From Hyphomicrobiales bacterium (GTDB taxonomy: Bacteria > Pseudomonadota > Alphaproteobacteria > Rhizobiales > Beijerinckiaceae), in contig RXIY01000022.1 of NCBI GenBank assembly GCA_003963405.1, positions 1-64,000 of the forward strand: 64,000 bases of DNA. Reading direction: 5' to 3'. The position numbers and the translations under genes are program-made. Under the pieces are notes generated by a model. The model made no database searches, was not told the origin of the DNA, and saw only the letters and a list, made by a program, of their open reading frames with translations. Shown piece by piece: positions 24,177 to 32,536 of the stretch (position 1 is its first letter; each line of letters begins with the position of its first letter).

Positions 24177-24734
24177 ATGCTGTTTTTCTCGATTGCTTTC
24201 GCCGTGATCGGCGTCGCGGGGGCGGTTTTGCTGAACGCGCGGCGCCGCCTTCTGGCGCTCGACGCGCGCTGCGTCGACGCAGCGGCCGACGTCGAGGCCG
24301 CCTCCTTGCGCCTGCATGCCCTCTTTCCCGCGCTCGTCGGCCTGATGCGCGCCTTTGCGCCGCAGGAGCGCGTGGCGATCGACGCCGTCGCCACCGCCTA
24401 TGCCGGCGCGCGCCGGGCGCATTCGCCGCAAGCCCGGCTCTTCGGCGAGACGCGTCTGGCCGATGGCGTTCACGCGCTTCTGGGCCGGGCGCAAGGCGTC
24501 CCGCAAATCCAGACCCTCGATGACTTTCGGGAGCTTCGCATCCGCATGGACGAAGCCGAGCGCCAGCTCGCCGCCGCGCGGCGCGGCCTCAAGGCGGCGA
24601 CCGACGCCTATAATGAGGCGCTCTGCCGGTTTCCGGAGAGCCTGTTCGCTGTTCGGCTGCGGCTCGCGCCGCGCCCGTTCTACGACATCGGGGAGGAGCA
24701 GCCCGACGGGGAAGGCTCCGGCCCGACGGGGTGA
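24177..24734 (+). CDS. LemA-like membrane-anchored protein
   Basis: 185 aa with a single N-terminal transmembrane helix (LFFSIAFAVIGVAGAVLLNARRR) and a helical body ending in the LemA signature AATDAYNEALCRFPESLFA. The usual N-out, membrane-anchored coiled-helix layout of LemA is visible, although overall similarity looks weak. The function of LemA proteins is not firmly known. The C-terminal tail is Gly/Pro-rich. It lies between bpt and an L,D-transpeptidase, all on the plus strand, but the 170-bp gap after it suggests a separate promoter for the transpeptidase. Confidence 0.75.
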   Translation: MLFFSIAFAVIGVAGAVLLNARRRLLALDARCVDAAADVEAASLRLHALFPALVGLMRAFAPQERVAIDAVATAYAGARRAHSPQARLFGETRLADGVHALLGRAQGVPQIQTLDDFRELRIRMDEAERQLAAARRGLKAATDAYNEALCRFPESLFAVRLRLAPRPFYDIGEEQPDGEGSGPTG

Positions 24735-24904
24735 CGGCCGAGGCCAGGTTTTGCGACGCCACAAAATCGCCCGGTGTTATCGCTTTGTTAAGTTTAAAAG
24801 CGGTGATTTGCAGAAAACCGCATTCGACGTCTCGGCGCGGCCGCGTCCCCGGGACGTTTTTTCTCTAACGCCGTCGTGAAAGACGGCGGCGACTGGAGCG
24901 ACTG

Positions 24905-26206
24905 GTGCAGAAAATAGCGATTCTCCCGCTTTCCCTTTTCCTCGCGCTCGGCTCGGCGCTTCCCGCGCGGGCGGAGACCGGCCAGGCCGAATGGGCTCAG
25001 CGTTACGACGCCGACGCGCGCCTGACCGTGTCGCGCTCGACGACGCCCATCCTCTCCGAGCAGACTGTCGCGGCGACCGAAGCCGCCATCGAGCGTTACC
25101 GCCAGATCGTCGAGTCGGGCGGCTGGCCGACGGTGCCGAATCAGACGCTGCGGCTCGGCTCCAACAACGGCGCCGTGTCGGCGCTGCGCCGCCGTCTCAT
25201 CGTCTCCGGCGACATCGGGTCCGAGACCGGCACGAGCCCGATTTTCGACTCCTATGTCGAGGCGGCGGTGCGCCGCTTTCAGGCCCGCCACGGCGTCATC
25301 GAGACCGGAGTCGTCAATCAGCAGACGCTCGCCGCGCTGAACGTTCCAGCCGAGACCCGCCTGCGCCAGCTCGAGACCAATCTGGTGCGGCTGCGCAGCT
25401 TCTCGCGCGACCTCGGCGCCCGCTACGTCACCGCCAATATCCCGGCGGCGCAGGTCGAGACGGTCGAGAACGGACAGGTGGTCACGCACCACATCGCCGG
25501 CGTCGGCAAGATCGACCGCCAGTCGCCGGTGATGCAGACCAAGGCCTATCAGGTCAATTTCAATCCCTTCTGGACCGTGCCCGCCTCGGTGATCCGCAAG
25601 GATCTCATCCCCAAGATGCAGGCGGATCCCAATTATCTGCACGACAACCACATCCGCGTTTACAACAAGGAAGGCCAGGAGCTTCAGCCCGAGCAGATCA
25701 ACTGGCGCTCGCTCGACGCGATGAACTACAAGTTCCGCCAGGACATTGGCGGCGACTTCAACTCCCTCGGCGTGGTGCGCATCGACATCGCCAACCCTTA
25801 TGGCGTCTATATGCACGACACGCCGGCCAAGGGCGTCTTCGGCGACGACTTCCGCTTCGTCTCCTCGGGCTGCATTCGCCTCCAGAACGTGCGCGACTAT
25901 GTGGCCTTTCTGCTGCGCGAGACGCCGGGCTGGGACCGCGACGCGATCGACCGCGCGATTGCCTCGGGCGAGCGTATCGACGTGAAGATCCAGCCGGCCG
26001 TCCCGGTCTATTGGGTCTATGTGACCGCCTGGGGCACGCCCGACGGGATCACCCAGTTCCGCGAAGACATCTATCAGCGCGACGGGCTGAATTCTGCGCG
26101 CGCAGAGCCGCCGGATTATTCCCAGGCGCCGGCGCCCGTCACGCAGCAGGCCGCCGCGCCGCGTGCGACGCGCGAGCCGCTCCTCCCGCGCGACGACGAG
26201 AATTAA
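24905..26206 (+). CDS. Murein L,D-transpeptidase (YcbB/LdtD-like), exported
   Basis: Periplasmic peptidoglycan cross-linking enzyme of 433 aa. A signal peptide (LPLSLFLALGSALPARA) is followed by a peptidoglycan-binding domain (about residues 75-145: LRLGSNNGAVSALRRRL) and a YkuD catalytic domain. The catalytic cysteine lies in SSGCIRLQN, with the partner histidine region YMHDTPAKGVF. Translation starts at GTG 24905. The last 45 residues form a Pro/Ala-rich tail. It makes 3-3 cross-links independent of penicillin-binding proteins. A second, much smaller YkuD lipoprotein occurs at 62408. Confidence 0.92.
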   Translation: MQKIAILPLSLFLALGSALPARAETGQAEWAQRYDADARLTVSRSTTPILSEQTVAATEAAIERYRQIVESGGWPTVPNQTLRLGSNNGAVSALRRRLIVSGDIGSETGTSPIFDSYVEAAVRRFQARHGVIETGVVNQQTLAALNVPAETRLRQLETNLVRLRSFSRDLGARYVTANIPAAQVETVENGQVVTHHIAGVGKIDRQSPVMQTKAYQVNFNPFWTVPASVIRKDLIPKMQADPNYLHDNHIRVYNKEGQELQPEQINWRSLDAMNYKFRQDIGGDFNSLGVVRIDIANPYGVYMHDTPAKGVFGDDFRFVSSGCIRLQNVRDYVAFLLRETPGWDRDAIDRAIASGERIDVKIQPAVPVYWVYVTAWGTPDGITQFREDIYQRDGLNSARAEPPDYSQAPAPVTQQAAAPRATREPLLPRDDEN

Positions 26207-26218
26207 CGGGCGACCAAC

Positions 26219-26240
26219 GGCCGGGACCTGCGCCCCGGCC
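26219..26240. terminator. Possible hairpin terminator after the L,D-transpeptidase
   Basis: GGCCGGG (26219-26225) and CCCGGCC (26234-26240) flank an 8-base loop, 13 bp past the stop codon and in a convergent gap. No T-run follows, so confidence is low. Confidence 0.3.
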
Positions 26241-26271
26241 GCATTGGCGTGACGCGGGCAAGCTCCGCCTG

Positions 26272-26601
26272 TCACCGCGTGATCAGCCGCGCGCCGCGAT
26301 GGTAGGTGAAATAGGCCGCGATCCAGCTGATGGCGACGAAGAGCCGGCTGCGCAGATTGACCAGAAAATAGACGTGGACGACGCTCCAGAAGAGCCAGCC
26401 GACGAAGCCTGTCAGCTCCAGACGGCCGAGTTTCACGATGGCGGATTTTCTGCCGATCGTCGCCAGAGTTCCATGGTCGCGGTAGCGGAAGGGTTTTCTG
26501 GGCGCTTCGCCTTTCAGCCGCCGCCGGATGGCGCGGCCCGCATACCAGCCCATCTGCTTGGCTGACGCGGCGAGCGCCGGAATTGGCACGCCGAGGCGCC
26601 C
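26272..26601 (-). pseudogene. C-terminal remnant of type II NADH dehydrogenase
   Basis: About 110 codons match only the end of NDH-2: a linker VPIPALAASAKQMG, the FRYRDHGTLATIGRKSAIV segment, a hydrophobic membrane-anchoring stretch (FVGWLFWSVVHVYFLVNLR) and the closing YFTYHRGARLI. The FAD- and NADH-binding Rossmann domains, roughly the first 300 residues of a normal NDH-2, are absent; upstream DNA encodes an unrelated secreted protein. The frame is open further upstream (to 26739) but that part is out-of-frame sequence of the neighbour. It looks like a deletion remnant. Confidence 0.75.
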
Positions 26602-26605
26602 CGTC

Positions 26606-27067
26606 TCAGCGTTGCGCGCTCGCGCTCTCGTCCGCGAGATGGGCGAGCGGGGACGAAAGGGCTGATTTCTGACGCTCGGCGCGCCAGGTGCCGCCGCACA
26701 TGTCGGTCGAGGAGGACCAGGCGCCCGCGCCCTTGCCACCCTTCAGAGCGCCGTGGAAGCGGGCGACATGCTCGCCTTCGCCTGTGAAGCGCGCGACGAT
26801 GTTGCCCGCGTCGTCCACATAGCCCCAACTCGCGATCCTGGCCCCGCCGGCGTCGGCGATCCGGTTGTCGGCGACGGTCAGATCGGTCGGAATCAGCGAC
26901 GGGCACTCGCCGACGGTCGTCGTCGCCTCGATCGTCCAGGATCCGTTGGGACCGGCGGGCGCCGTCGCCAGCGCGGGCGACGCGGCCGGCTTGTGGTATT
27001 TATGGGGTTTCGCCATGGCGCCGCCCGCCACGAGCGACGCCGCAAGACCAACGGTAAGAAATCTCAT
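26606..27067 (-). CDS. Secreted hypothetical protein
   Basis: 153 aa of unknown function. A signal peptide is clear (RFLTVGLAASLVAGGAMA), followed by a His/Lys/Pro/Ala-rich linker and a compact domain of about 90 residues with two cysteines (VGECPSL and DMCGGTW) that could form a disulphide. The segment WGYVDDAGNIVARFTGEGE suggests a beta-rich fold. Its ATG overlaps the stop codon of the mutase subunit gene (ATGA), so it is translated from the same message. The 3' end directly abuts the ndh remnant. Confidence 0.65.
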   Translation of the reverse strand: MRFLTVGLAASLVAGGAMAKPHKYHKPAASPALATAPAGPNGSWTIEATTTVGECPSLIPTDLTVADNRIADAGGARIASWGYVDDAGNIVARFTGEGEHVARFHGALKGGKGAGAWSSSTDMCGGTWRAERQKSALSSPLAHLADESASAQR

Positions 27068-28929
27068 TTCGCCTCCTCCAGCGCATGCTGAAGCACGTCA
27101 TACATGTCGCAGCCCACGTAGATGAACTCTGCGACGCCCGCATTACGCAGCGTCTCTTCGAGCTCGCCGGGGCGTCCGGCGGAATAAAGCCGCGCGCCGG
27201 CGCCCCTCAGGGCGATCGCGGCGGGCGCGGCGACATCTGCGTAAATCCGATCGGACGAGCACAGGCAAGCGATTTTCGCGCCAGACTCGCGGAAAGCCGC
27301 GGCGAGCTCGATGGTCGACTCCGTCTCGGGTCCAAAAACAGCTTCGATTCCGCCCGCCTCGAAAAAATTCTTGGCAAAATTGGCGCGGGCCGTAAAGGCG
27401 GCGACCGTGCCGAGATTGGCCAGAAACACTTTCGGCCGCCTGCCTGTTTCCTGGGCATAGGCGTCGGAGTCATCGCGTAGCCGCTCGAAAGGTTCGGCGA
27501 GGCGGCGGGGCGGGAGCGGCGCGGACTTCACGGCGCCGGCGGGCGCCTCGGCCGTCTGGCGCGACGCGTCGAAGGGCGCGAGCACGTCGAGCGCCTTTTC
27601 GTGGATGTCCGGAAACTCGTTGGCGCCGATCACCTTTTCGCGGGCGCGCGCCACCCGCTTGGCGCGCTCGCCGGCGGTCGCCGCCACGCCGCCCTGGAAG
27701 CTTCCCTTCTCCAGCGCCGCGGGCAGGCCGCCCTCGGCTTCGATCTCCTGAAAAGCGGCCCAGGCGCGGGCGCAGAGATCGTCCGTCAGCGCCTCGAATC
27801 CGCCGGCGCCGCTCGTCGGATCGTCGACCGCGTCGATGTGGGATTCATCCTGAAGAACGAGCTGCGTGTCGCGCGCGAGGCGGCGGGCGAAGCCGTCGGC
27901 CGCGCCGAAAGGCTGCGTGAAGGGCAGGACCGTGATCGTATCGGCGCCGCCGACGGCCGCCGAGAAGGCTGCGAGCGTGCCGCGCAGGATGTTGTTCCAG
28001 GGGTCGCGGCGCGACATCATCCGCCAGGCGGTTTCGGCGAAGATGAGGACGGGCGCGGGCGCGAGGCCGCAGGCGTCCTCGACGCGGGCCCAGAGGCGGC
28101 GCGCGGCGCGGAACTTGGCGACGCCCATGAATTCGTCCGCGTCCGCCGCGAAGCGCAGCGCGACGAGCGAACGCGCGGTCTCGATGTCGAGGCCGTTGTC
28201 GGTCAGCGCGCGCAGATAGGCGACCCCGGCCGCAAGCGCGAAGGCGAGCTCCTGCGTCTCCGATCCGCCCGCCGCATGCACGACCCGCGCGTCGGCGACC
28301 GCGACGCCCGCCTTGTAGCCAGCCCTGCCGATGGTCTTCGCCGCCTCGGCGAAGGTCTTCGACGCTTGTGTCCACGGCGCCGGCGCGAAACCGTGCAGCG
28401 CCTGAAGCCCGAGCGGATCGAGCCCGAAGGAAATGCGCGTGATCGAGGGGTCGATGTGTTGGGCGTCGACATGGCGCATGACGGCCGCTGCGGCATGGGC
28501 CGCGCGCGGCGACGCCTCCACGAGCAGGGGAATGCCGTAGTCGAGCCGAATGTTGGCGAGGAGCTGGGCGATCGTTCCGTCGTCGTCGCTCGTCAGGCCC
28601 GCGCCATAGGCGCCCTGCGATCCGGCAAAGACGATGTGCAGCCCGTCGGCGCCGCCCTCGAGGTCTTCGAGCGCCAGCCGATTGGCGGCCTCCGCGTCGG
28701 CGAGGTCCACGCGGCCGAGGATCGACCAGCGTCCCGGCGTGCGGCGCAGCGCGCGCGGGCCGGCCTCCTTCGCGCGGGCGTAGAGCGGAGCGATCGCCGC
28801 GCCGTCATAGGTCCTGGAGACGAGCGCGTCGAATGAGCCGCCTTTCAGAGCCTTGTCGACGAGCTTGCGCCACTGCTCCTCGGTCGGCTGTGGAAAAACC
28901 CCGGCGATGGCTGTCTCATTGGCGCTCAT
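27064..28929 (-). CDS. mutA: Methylmalonyl-CoA mutase small (non-catalytic) subunit
   Basis: Subunit of the adenosylcobalamin enzyme that interconverts methylmalonyl-CoA and succinyl-CoA; 621 aa, right for MutA. The TIM-barrel domain fills about residues 1-450. The C-terminal flavodoxin-like domain retains its fold (KVFLANLGTVAAFTARANFA) but lacks the DxHxxG cobalamin ligand, as expected for the small subunit. ATG 28929 (MSANETAIAGVFPQ) is chosen because further upstream the frame runs antisense through the ketosynthase gene. The catalytic partner mutB is not in the window; the downstream gene is a secreted hypothetical protein. Confidence 0.88.
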   Translation of the reverse strand: MSANETAIAGVFPQPTEEQWRKLVDKALKGGSFDALVSRTYDGAAIAPLYARAKEAGPRALRRTPGRWSILGRVDLADAEAANRLALEDLEGGADGLHIVFAGSQGAYGAGLTSDDDGTIAQLLANIRLDYGIPLLVEASPRAAHAAAAVMRHVDAQHIDPSITRISFGLDPLGLQALHGFAPAPWTQASKTFAEAAKTIGRAGYKAGVAVADARVVHAAGGSETQELAFALAAGVAYLRALTDNGLDIETARSLVALRFAADADEFMGVAKFRAARRLWARVEDACGLAPAPVLIFAETAWRMMSRRDPWNNILRGTLAAFSAAVGGADTITVLPFTQPFGAADGFARRLARDTQLVLQDESHIDAVDDPTSGAGGFEALTDDLCARAWAAFQEIEAEGGLPAALEKGSFQGGVAATAGERAKRVARAREKVIGANEFPDIHEKALDVLAPFDASRQTAEAPAGAVKSAPLPPRRLAEPFERLRDDSDAYAQETGRRPKVFLANLGTVAAFTARANFAKNFFEAGGIEAVFGPETESTIELAAAFRESGAKIACLCSSDRIYADVAAPAAIALRGAGARLYSAGRPGELEETLRNAGVAEFIYVGCDMYDVLQHALEEAK

Positions 28930-29202
28930 TTGGACCTGACCCCTCGTGTTTTGCGGCCTTTTGCCACGAAGCGCCCGCTTGGGGAAGCGGCCCCGCCGCC
29001 GCAGGGCCTCGGGCCGGGCTTTATTTTCGCATCCAAAACCCGTAACCAAGACGCATCCGCGCGCGCCGGGTGGCGAAGGGGCCGCGCGGCGCGCGCCCCC
29101 GCCTGCGTCAATGCGCCGCGTGCGGCGCACAAGACTTGTAAAAGCGCCGCGCGAAGGCCCTTGCTCTTTCGCGGGACCGCGAGACCTAACGGAGCCATTT
29201 TC

Positions 29203-29478
29203 GTGACCGATCAACCCCAGGACATTGCCAAGCTCAAAGAAGAGATCATCGAAGTCATTGCCTCGGAGGGAATGGTCGACCGCAGCAAGGTGACGCCCGA
29301 CGCGACGATCGAGAGCCTCGACCTCAAGTCCGTCGACATCGTCATGATCCTCACCGCGCTCGAAGAGAAGTTCAACGTCTACATTCCCATGGATGGCTCC
29401 CTGCAGGAGGCGAAGACGGTCGAGGCTCTCATCGGCGCGATCGCCGAGCACATCCAGAAAGAGCGCGAGAACCAGTAA
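29203..29478 (+). CDS. Acyl carrier protein (specialised)
   Basis: 91-aa carrier protein that would hold acyl intermediates on a 4'-phosphopantetheine arm. The attachment serine is Ser43 within SLDLKSVDIVMIL; the canonical DSL is replaced by KSV. Acidic helix II/III features (ALEEKFNVYIPMDG) are present. Translation starts at GTG 29203, preceded by GGAG. The next gene starts directly after its stop codon, pairing it with one ketosynthase, an arrangement like NodF-NodE or AcpXL-FabF. It is not the housekeeping AcpP by sequence and context. Confidence 0.88.
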   Translation: MTDQPQDIAKLKEEIIEVIASEGMVDRSKVTPDATIESLDLKSVDIVMILTALEEKFNVYIPMDGSLQEAKTVEALIGAIAEHIQKERENQ

Positions 29479-30726
29479 ATGGCGGTTTCGCTCGGGGGAG
29501 CTTCGCTGGGGGGAGGGCGAGGACGCCGCGTCGTCGTCTCCGGCATGGGCGCCGTTTGCGCCTCGGGCGTGGGCGCGCGCAGGCTGTGGGAGGCCGCGCG
29601 CGACGGCGTCTCGCAAATCCGCCCCCTGAAGACGGCGCGTCCCTATGACGGGCGCATCAAGATCGCGGCTCAGGTCCCCGATTTCGATCCGGCCGCCTTC
29701 ATCGAGCCCAACGTCCTGCCCTTCTGCGACCCCTTTACGCAATTCGCCGTGGTCGCCGCCGATGAAGCCATGGCGCAGGCGGGCTTCGGCCGCAAGGACA
29801 TCGCCGGGCCGCGCACCGCCGTCATCATGGGCACCGGCATCGGCGGAATGACCACGATCGAGGACGGCATCTACAAATATTACGTCGAGCATACGCGGCC
29901 CGATACGCTGAGCGTGCCAAAGCTCATCCCGAGCGCCATGCCCACCACCATCGGCGCGCGTTTTTCGGCGCTTGGGCCGACCTTCGCCATCGGCAGCGCC
30001 TGTTCCTCGGCGAGCCAGTCGGTCGGCATCGGCATGCAGATGATCCGCGCCGGCATGGTCGATCGCGCCATCGTCGGCGGCGCCGAAGCCTGCGTCATCA
30101 ACGCCACCATCCGCGCCTGGGAGGGCCTGCGGGTGATGACTCCCAGTCTGTGCCGCCCCTTCTCGAAGGGCCGCAATGGCATGTCGCTCGGAGAGGGCGC
30201 CGCCGCCTTCGTTCTGGAGACCGCCGAGGCCGCGCGGGAGCGGGGCCACGAGCCGCTGTGCGAACTCGCGGGCTACGCCACGACGAGCGACGCCAAGGAC
30301 CCCGTCCGCCCCGATCTCGACGGGGCGTCGAGCTGCATCGCGCTGGCGCTGGAGGATGCGGGCCTTTCGCCCCGCGACGTGCATTACATCAACGCCCATG
30401 GCACGGCGACCCACGCCAATGACATCACCGAGTCGGAGGCGATCCTGCGCGTCTTCGGCGATTACGGGCGCGAGGTTCCGGTTTCCTCCACCAAGCCGAT
30501 CCACGGCCATGCGCTCGGCGCGAGCGGCGGGCTCGAACTCGCCATCACAATTCACGCGCTGCGGGAGCAAATCGTCCCCCCGACGATCAATTTCCTCGAA
30601 TTCGATGAAAGCTGCCCGATCGACGCCGTGCCCAATGTCGCGCGCAAGCGCCGGATCGAGGCGGCGATCTCCAATTCCTTCGCCTTCGGCGGCATCAACG
30701 CGGTTCTGGCGGTGCGTCATGCCTGA
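29479..30726 (+). CDS. Beta-ketoacyl-ACP synthase (FabF/KAS II-like)
   Basis: Condensing enzyme of 415 aa that elongates an ACP-bound acyl chain with malonyl-ACP. The thiolase-fold catalytic triad is complete: Cys175 in GSACSSASQ, His in NAHGTATHAND and His in KPIHGHALGASGG. The ATG directly follows the ACP stop codon. The end overlaps the following hot-dog gene by 8 bp. FabB/FabF housekeeping versions usually sit with fabA/fabI or fabD-fabG-acpP, none of which is here, so a dedicated pathway is likely. Confidence 0.92.
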   Translation: MAVSLGGASLGGGRGRRVVVSGMGAVCASGVGARRLWEAARDGVSQIRPLKTARPYDGRIKIAAQVPDFDPAAFIEPNVLPFCDPFTQFAVVAADEAMAQAGFGRKDIAGPRTAVIMGTGIGGMTTIEDGIYKYYVEHTRPDTLSVPKLIPSAMPTTIGARFSALGPTFAIGSACSSASQSVGIGMQMIRAGMVDRAIVGGAEACVINATIRAWEGLRVMTPSLCRPFSKGRNGMSLGEGAAAFVLETAEAARERGHEPLCELAGYATTSDAKDPVRPDLDGASSCIALALEDAGLSPRDVHYINAHGTATHANDITESEAILRVFGDYGREVPVSSTKPIHGHALGASGGLELAITIHALREQIVPPTINFLEFDESCPIDAVPNVARKRRIEAAISNSFAFGGINAVLAVRHA

Positions 30727-31108
30727 CGCGCTGGCCATTCTCGGACCCTTTCGTTTCCGGGTCGATCCCGCGCGCGCCGCCGCCTTCGCGCGCGAGACCG
30801 GGGGCGACGGCGCGAGCGTGCCGCTTTCCTATCCCGCGATCTGGATCGCCGATCCGAGGCTCTTCGATCCGGTGCGCGATCTCTGCGCGGTCGAGGGCGT
30901 CGTCCCGGTGCACGAGTCGCAGAGCTTCTCCTTCCAGGCGCCGCTTCGCGCCGGCGCCGACTATGACGTGACGGTCGCGCTGCGCCGCGAGGAGACGCCG
31001 CCGCGCCTCATCCTCGACGCGACCATCGCCGCCGACGGCGCAACAGTGGCCAGAGCCGAGACAATGCTGCGTCTCGTGCCCCGCGCGGGTTTCGGGGCGG
31101 CCCCATGA
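30719..31108 (+). CDS. Hot-dog-fold protein (dehydratase N-terminal-half-like)
   Basis: 129 aa with the pattern of the N-terminal hot-dog half of (R)-specific hydratases (MaoC_dehydrat_N-like): YPAIWIADPRLFDPVRD, then VPVHESQSFSFQAPLRAGADY and a closing strand pair. No catalytic D-x-x-x-x-H motif is seen. It overlaps both the ketosynthase (8 bp) and the MaoC gene (ATGA), so the three are translationally coupled. It probably pairs with the MaoC protein as the non-catalytic subunit of a heterodimer, by analogy with mycobacterial HadAB/HadBC. Confidence 0.7.
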   Translation: MPDALAILGPFRFRVDPARAAAFARETGGDGASVPLSYPAIWIADPRLFDPVRDLCAVEGVVPVHESQSFSFQAPLRAGADYDVTVALRREETPPRLILDATIAADGATVARAETMLRLVPRAGFGAAP

Positions 31109-31509
31109 GCGGCGAGATCAAGATCGGCGACAAGCTGCCGGAGACCGTCATCGGCCCCTTCGACGCCGAGGCGCTCGCGCGCTACGCGGAGGTTTCGGGC
31201 GACGACAATCCGCTCCATCTCGACGACGCGCTCGCGGCCAGGATCGGCCTCGCCGCGCCGCCGGTGCACGGCATGAAGCTGCTCGCGGCCTTCGAGCCGA
31301 TGCTCAAAGGCTGGCGGAAGGATCTCCGCCTCGTCGGGCTTTCGGCGAAATTCATCCAGCCTATCCTGCGCGGCGAGACGGTGACGCTCTCCGGCCGGGT
31401 GCTGCGGGCGTCGGACGATGAAGTCTTCGTCCGCCTCTTCGCCCATGGCGCGGCCCGCACGCCGGGCGTCATCGGCGAGGCGACGCTGCGGCGTGGGACG
31501 CGGTCGTGA
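31105..31509 (+). CDS. MaoC-family (R)-3-hydroxyacyl dehydratase
   Basis: 134-aa hot-dog enzyme with the complete hydratase-2 signature YAEVSGDDNPLHLDDALA (the catalytic Asp and His), followed by GLAAPPVHGM. It would dehydrate the 3-hydroxyacyl product formed after the ketosynthase step. It overlaps the preceding hot-dog gene by ATGA and ends the ACP-ketosynthase-hot-dog-MaoC operon. A ketoreductase is missing from the operon proper; the SDR at 31745 is a candidate. An enoyl reductase is not visible. Confidence 0.87.
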   Translation: MSGEIKIGDKLPETVIGPFDAEALARYAEVSGDDNPLHLDDALAARIGLAAPPVHGMKLLAAFEPMLKGWRKDLRLVGLSAKFIQPILRGETVTLSGRVLRASDDEVFVRLFAHGAARTPGVIGEATLRRGTRS

Positions 31510-31520
31510 TCGGCTTGTCT

Positions 31521-31680
31521 ACCCCCACCCCTAGCCCCTCCCCGCAAGGGGGAGGGGAATCCAAGCGGCGCGGCGGTTCATTGGCGATGGAGGTGCGGGC
31601 GGCTGCTAGACCCGAGTCAAAGCCCTCGCCCTTGCCGATGATCCCCTCCCTCCCCCTTGCGGGGAGGGCCGGGGTGGGGG
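31521..31680. repeat. Inverted-repeat-bounded intergenic element
   Basis: Two C/G-rich arms of about 36 bp, near 31521-31556 and 31643-31680, are close reverse complements; each contains CCCCGCAAGGGGGAGGG or its complement. They flank roughly 90 bp with no gene. The arrangement resembles a MITE or a pair of REP units. It separates the acyl-synthesis operon from the SDR-glycosyltransferase operon. Confidence 0.6.
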
Positions 31681-31744
31681 AAAGCCGCAATACCCCCCGT
31701 CGATCGTCGGCGCGCACTTCTTCCCAGCCTCAGGAGGGGCGCTC

Positions 31745-32536
31745 GTGACGAAACGCCTGCTCATCACCGGCGCCTCGTCGGGCATTGGCCGCGCTTTGGC
31801 GCTCGCCTATGCAAAGGATGGAGCCAGTCTCTTCCTGCTCGGCCGCGATAAAACGCGGCTCGAGGCGACGGCCGAGGCTTGCCGCGCCGCCGGCGCCGCC
31901 GATGTCGAGACCCGCATCGCCGATGTGCGCGACCGCGAGACCATGGCGCGGCTCGTGGAGGCGGCCCATGCAGCGCGCCCGCTCGATATCCTCGTCGCGA
32001 ACGCCGGCGTTGCGACGGGGCTGTCGCCCGGCCAGATTCTCGAAACGCCCGACGCCGTCCGCGCCATGATGGCGATCAATGTCAACGGAGTCTTCAATAC
32101 GGTCGAGCCGGCGATTCCGACGATGTGCGCACGGGGCGCGGGTCAGATCGCCATCGTCGGCTCCATGGCCGGCGTGCGGAGCCTGCCCTATTCGCCCGCC
32201 TATTGCGCGGCCAAGGCCAGCGTTCACATGTGGGCGGATTGCCTGCGGGGGCGTCTGGCGCCGCATGGCGTCGGCGTGAGCCTGATCGTGCCAGGCTTCG
32301 TCGAGACGCCCATGGCGGCGCGCACCAAATCCTGGCAGCCGGGCGCAATGTCGGATGCGAGAGCGGCCGAGATCATCAGGCGCGGGCTCGACCGGCGCCG
32401 CCCGGTCATCGCCTTCCCGGGCTATATGTATCACGCCATGCGCTTCTTCACCCTGCTGCCGCCGGGCCTCGTCGATGGCGTCATGCGCCGTTTCCATGTC
32501 GAGGTGCCGGAAACGAGCGAGCGCGAGGCCTCGTGA
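31745..32536 (+). CDS. Short-chain dehydrogenase/reductase (SDR)
   Basis: NAD(P)-dependent classical SDR of 263 aa. The nucleotide-binding TGASSGIG (near residue 8), the NAG motif in LVANAGVATG and the catalytic Ser...YxxxK (GSMAGVRSLPYSPAYCAAKAS) are complete. A C-terminal extension has a hydrophobic patch (FFTLLPPGLVDGVM), as in SDRs that reduce lipid-linked ketones such as 3-ketosphinganine reductases, but this is suggestive only. GTG 31745 follows a strong AGGAGG. The stop overlaps the GTG of the GT21 gene, so it belongs with the glycosyltransferases. It could supply the ketoreductase step missing from the upstream acyl operon. Confidence 0.87.
   Translation: MTKRLLITGASSGIGRALALAYAKDGASLFLLGRDKTRLEATAEACRAAGAADVETRIADVRDRETMARLVEAAHAARPLDILVANAGVATGLSPGQILETPDAVRAMMAINVNGVFNTVEPAIPTMCARGAGQIAIVGSMAGVRSLPYSPAYCAAKASVHMWADCLRGRLAPHGVGVSLIVPGFVETPMAARTKSWQPGAMSDARAAEIIRRGLDRRRPVIAFPGYMYHAMRFFTLLPPGLVDGVMRRFHVEVPETSEREAS

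Noticed and set aside
28930-30738. N-terminal extension of the mutA frame
   Set aside because: It runs antisense through the ACP and ketosynthase genes; the MutA family start is at 28929.
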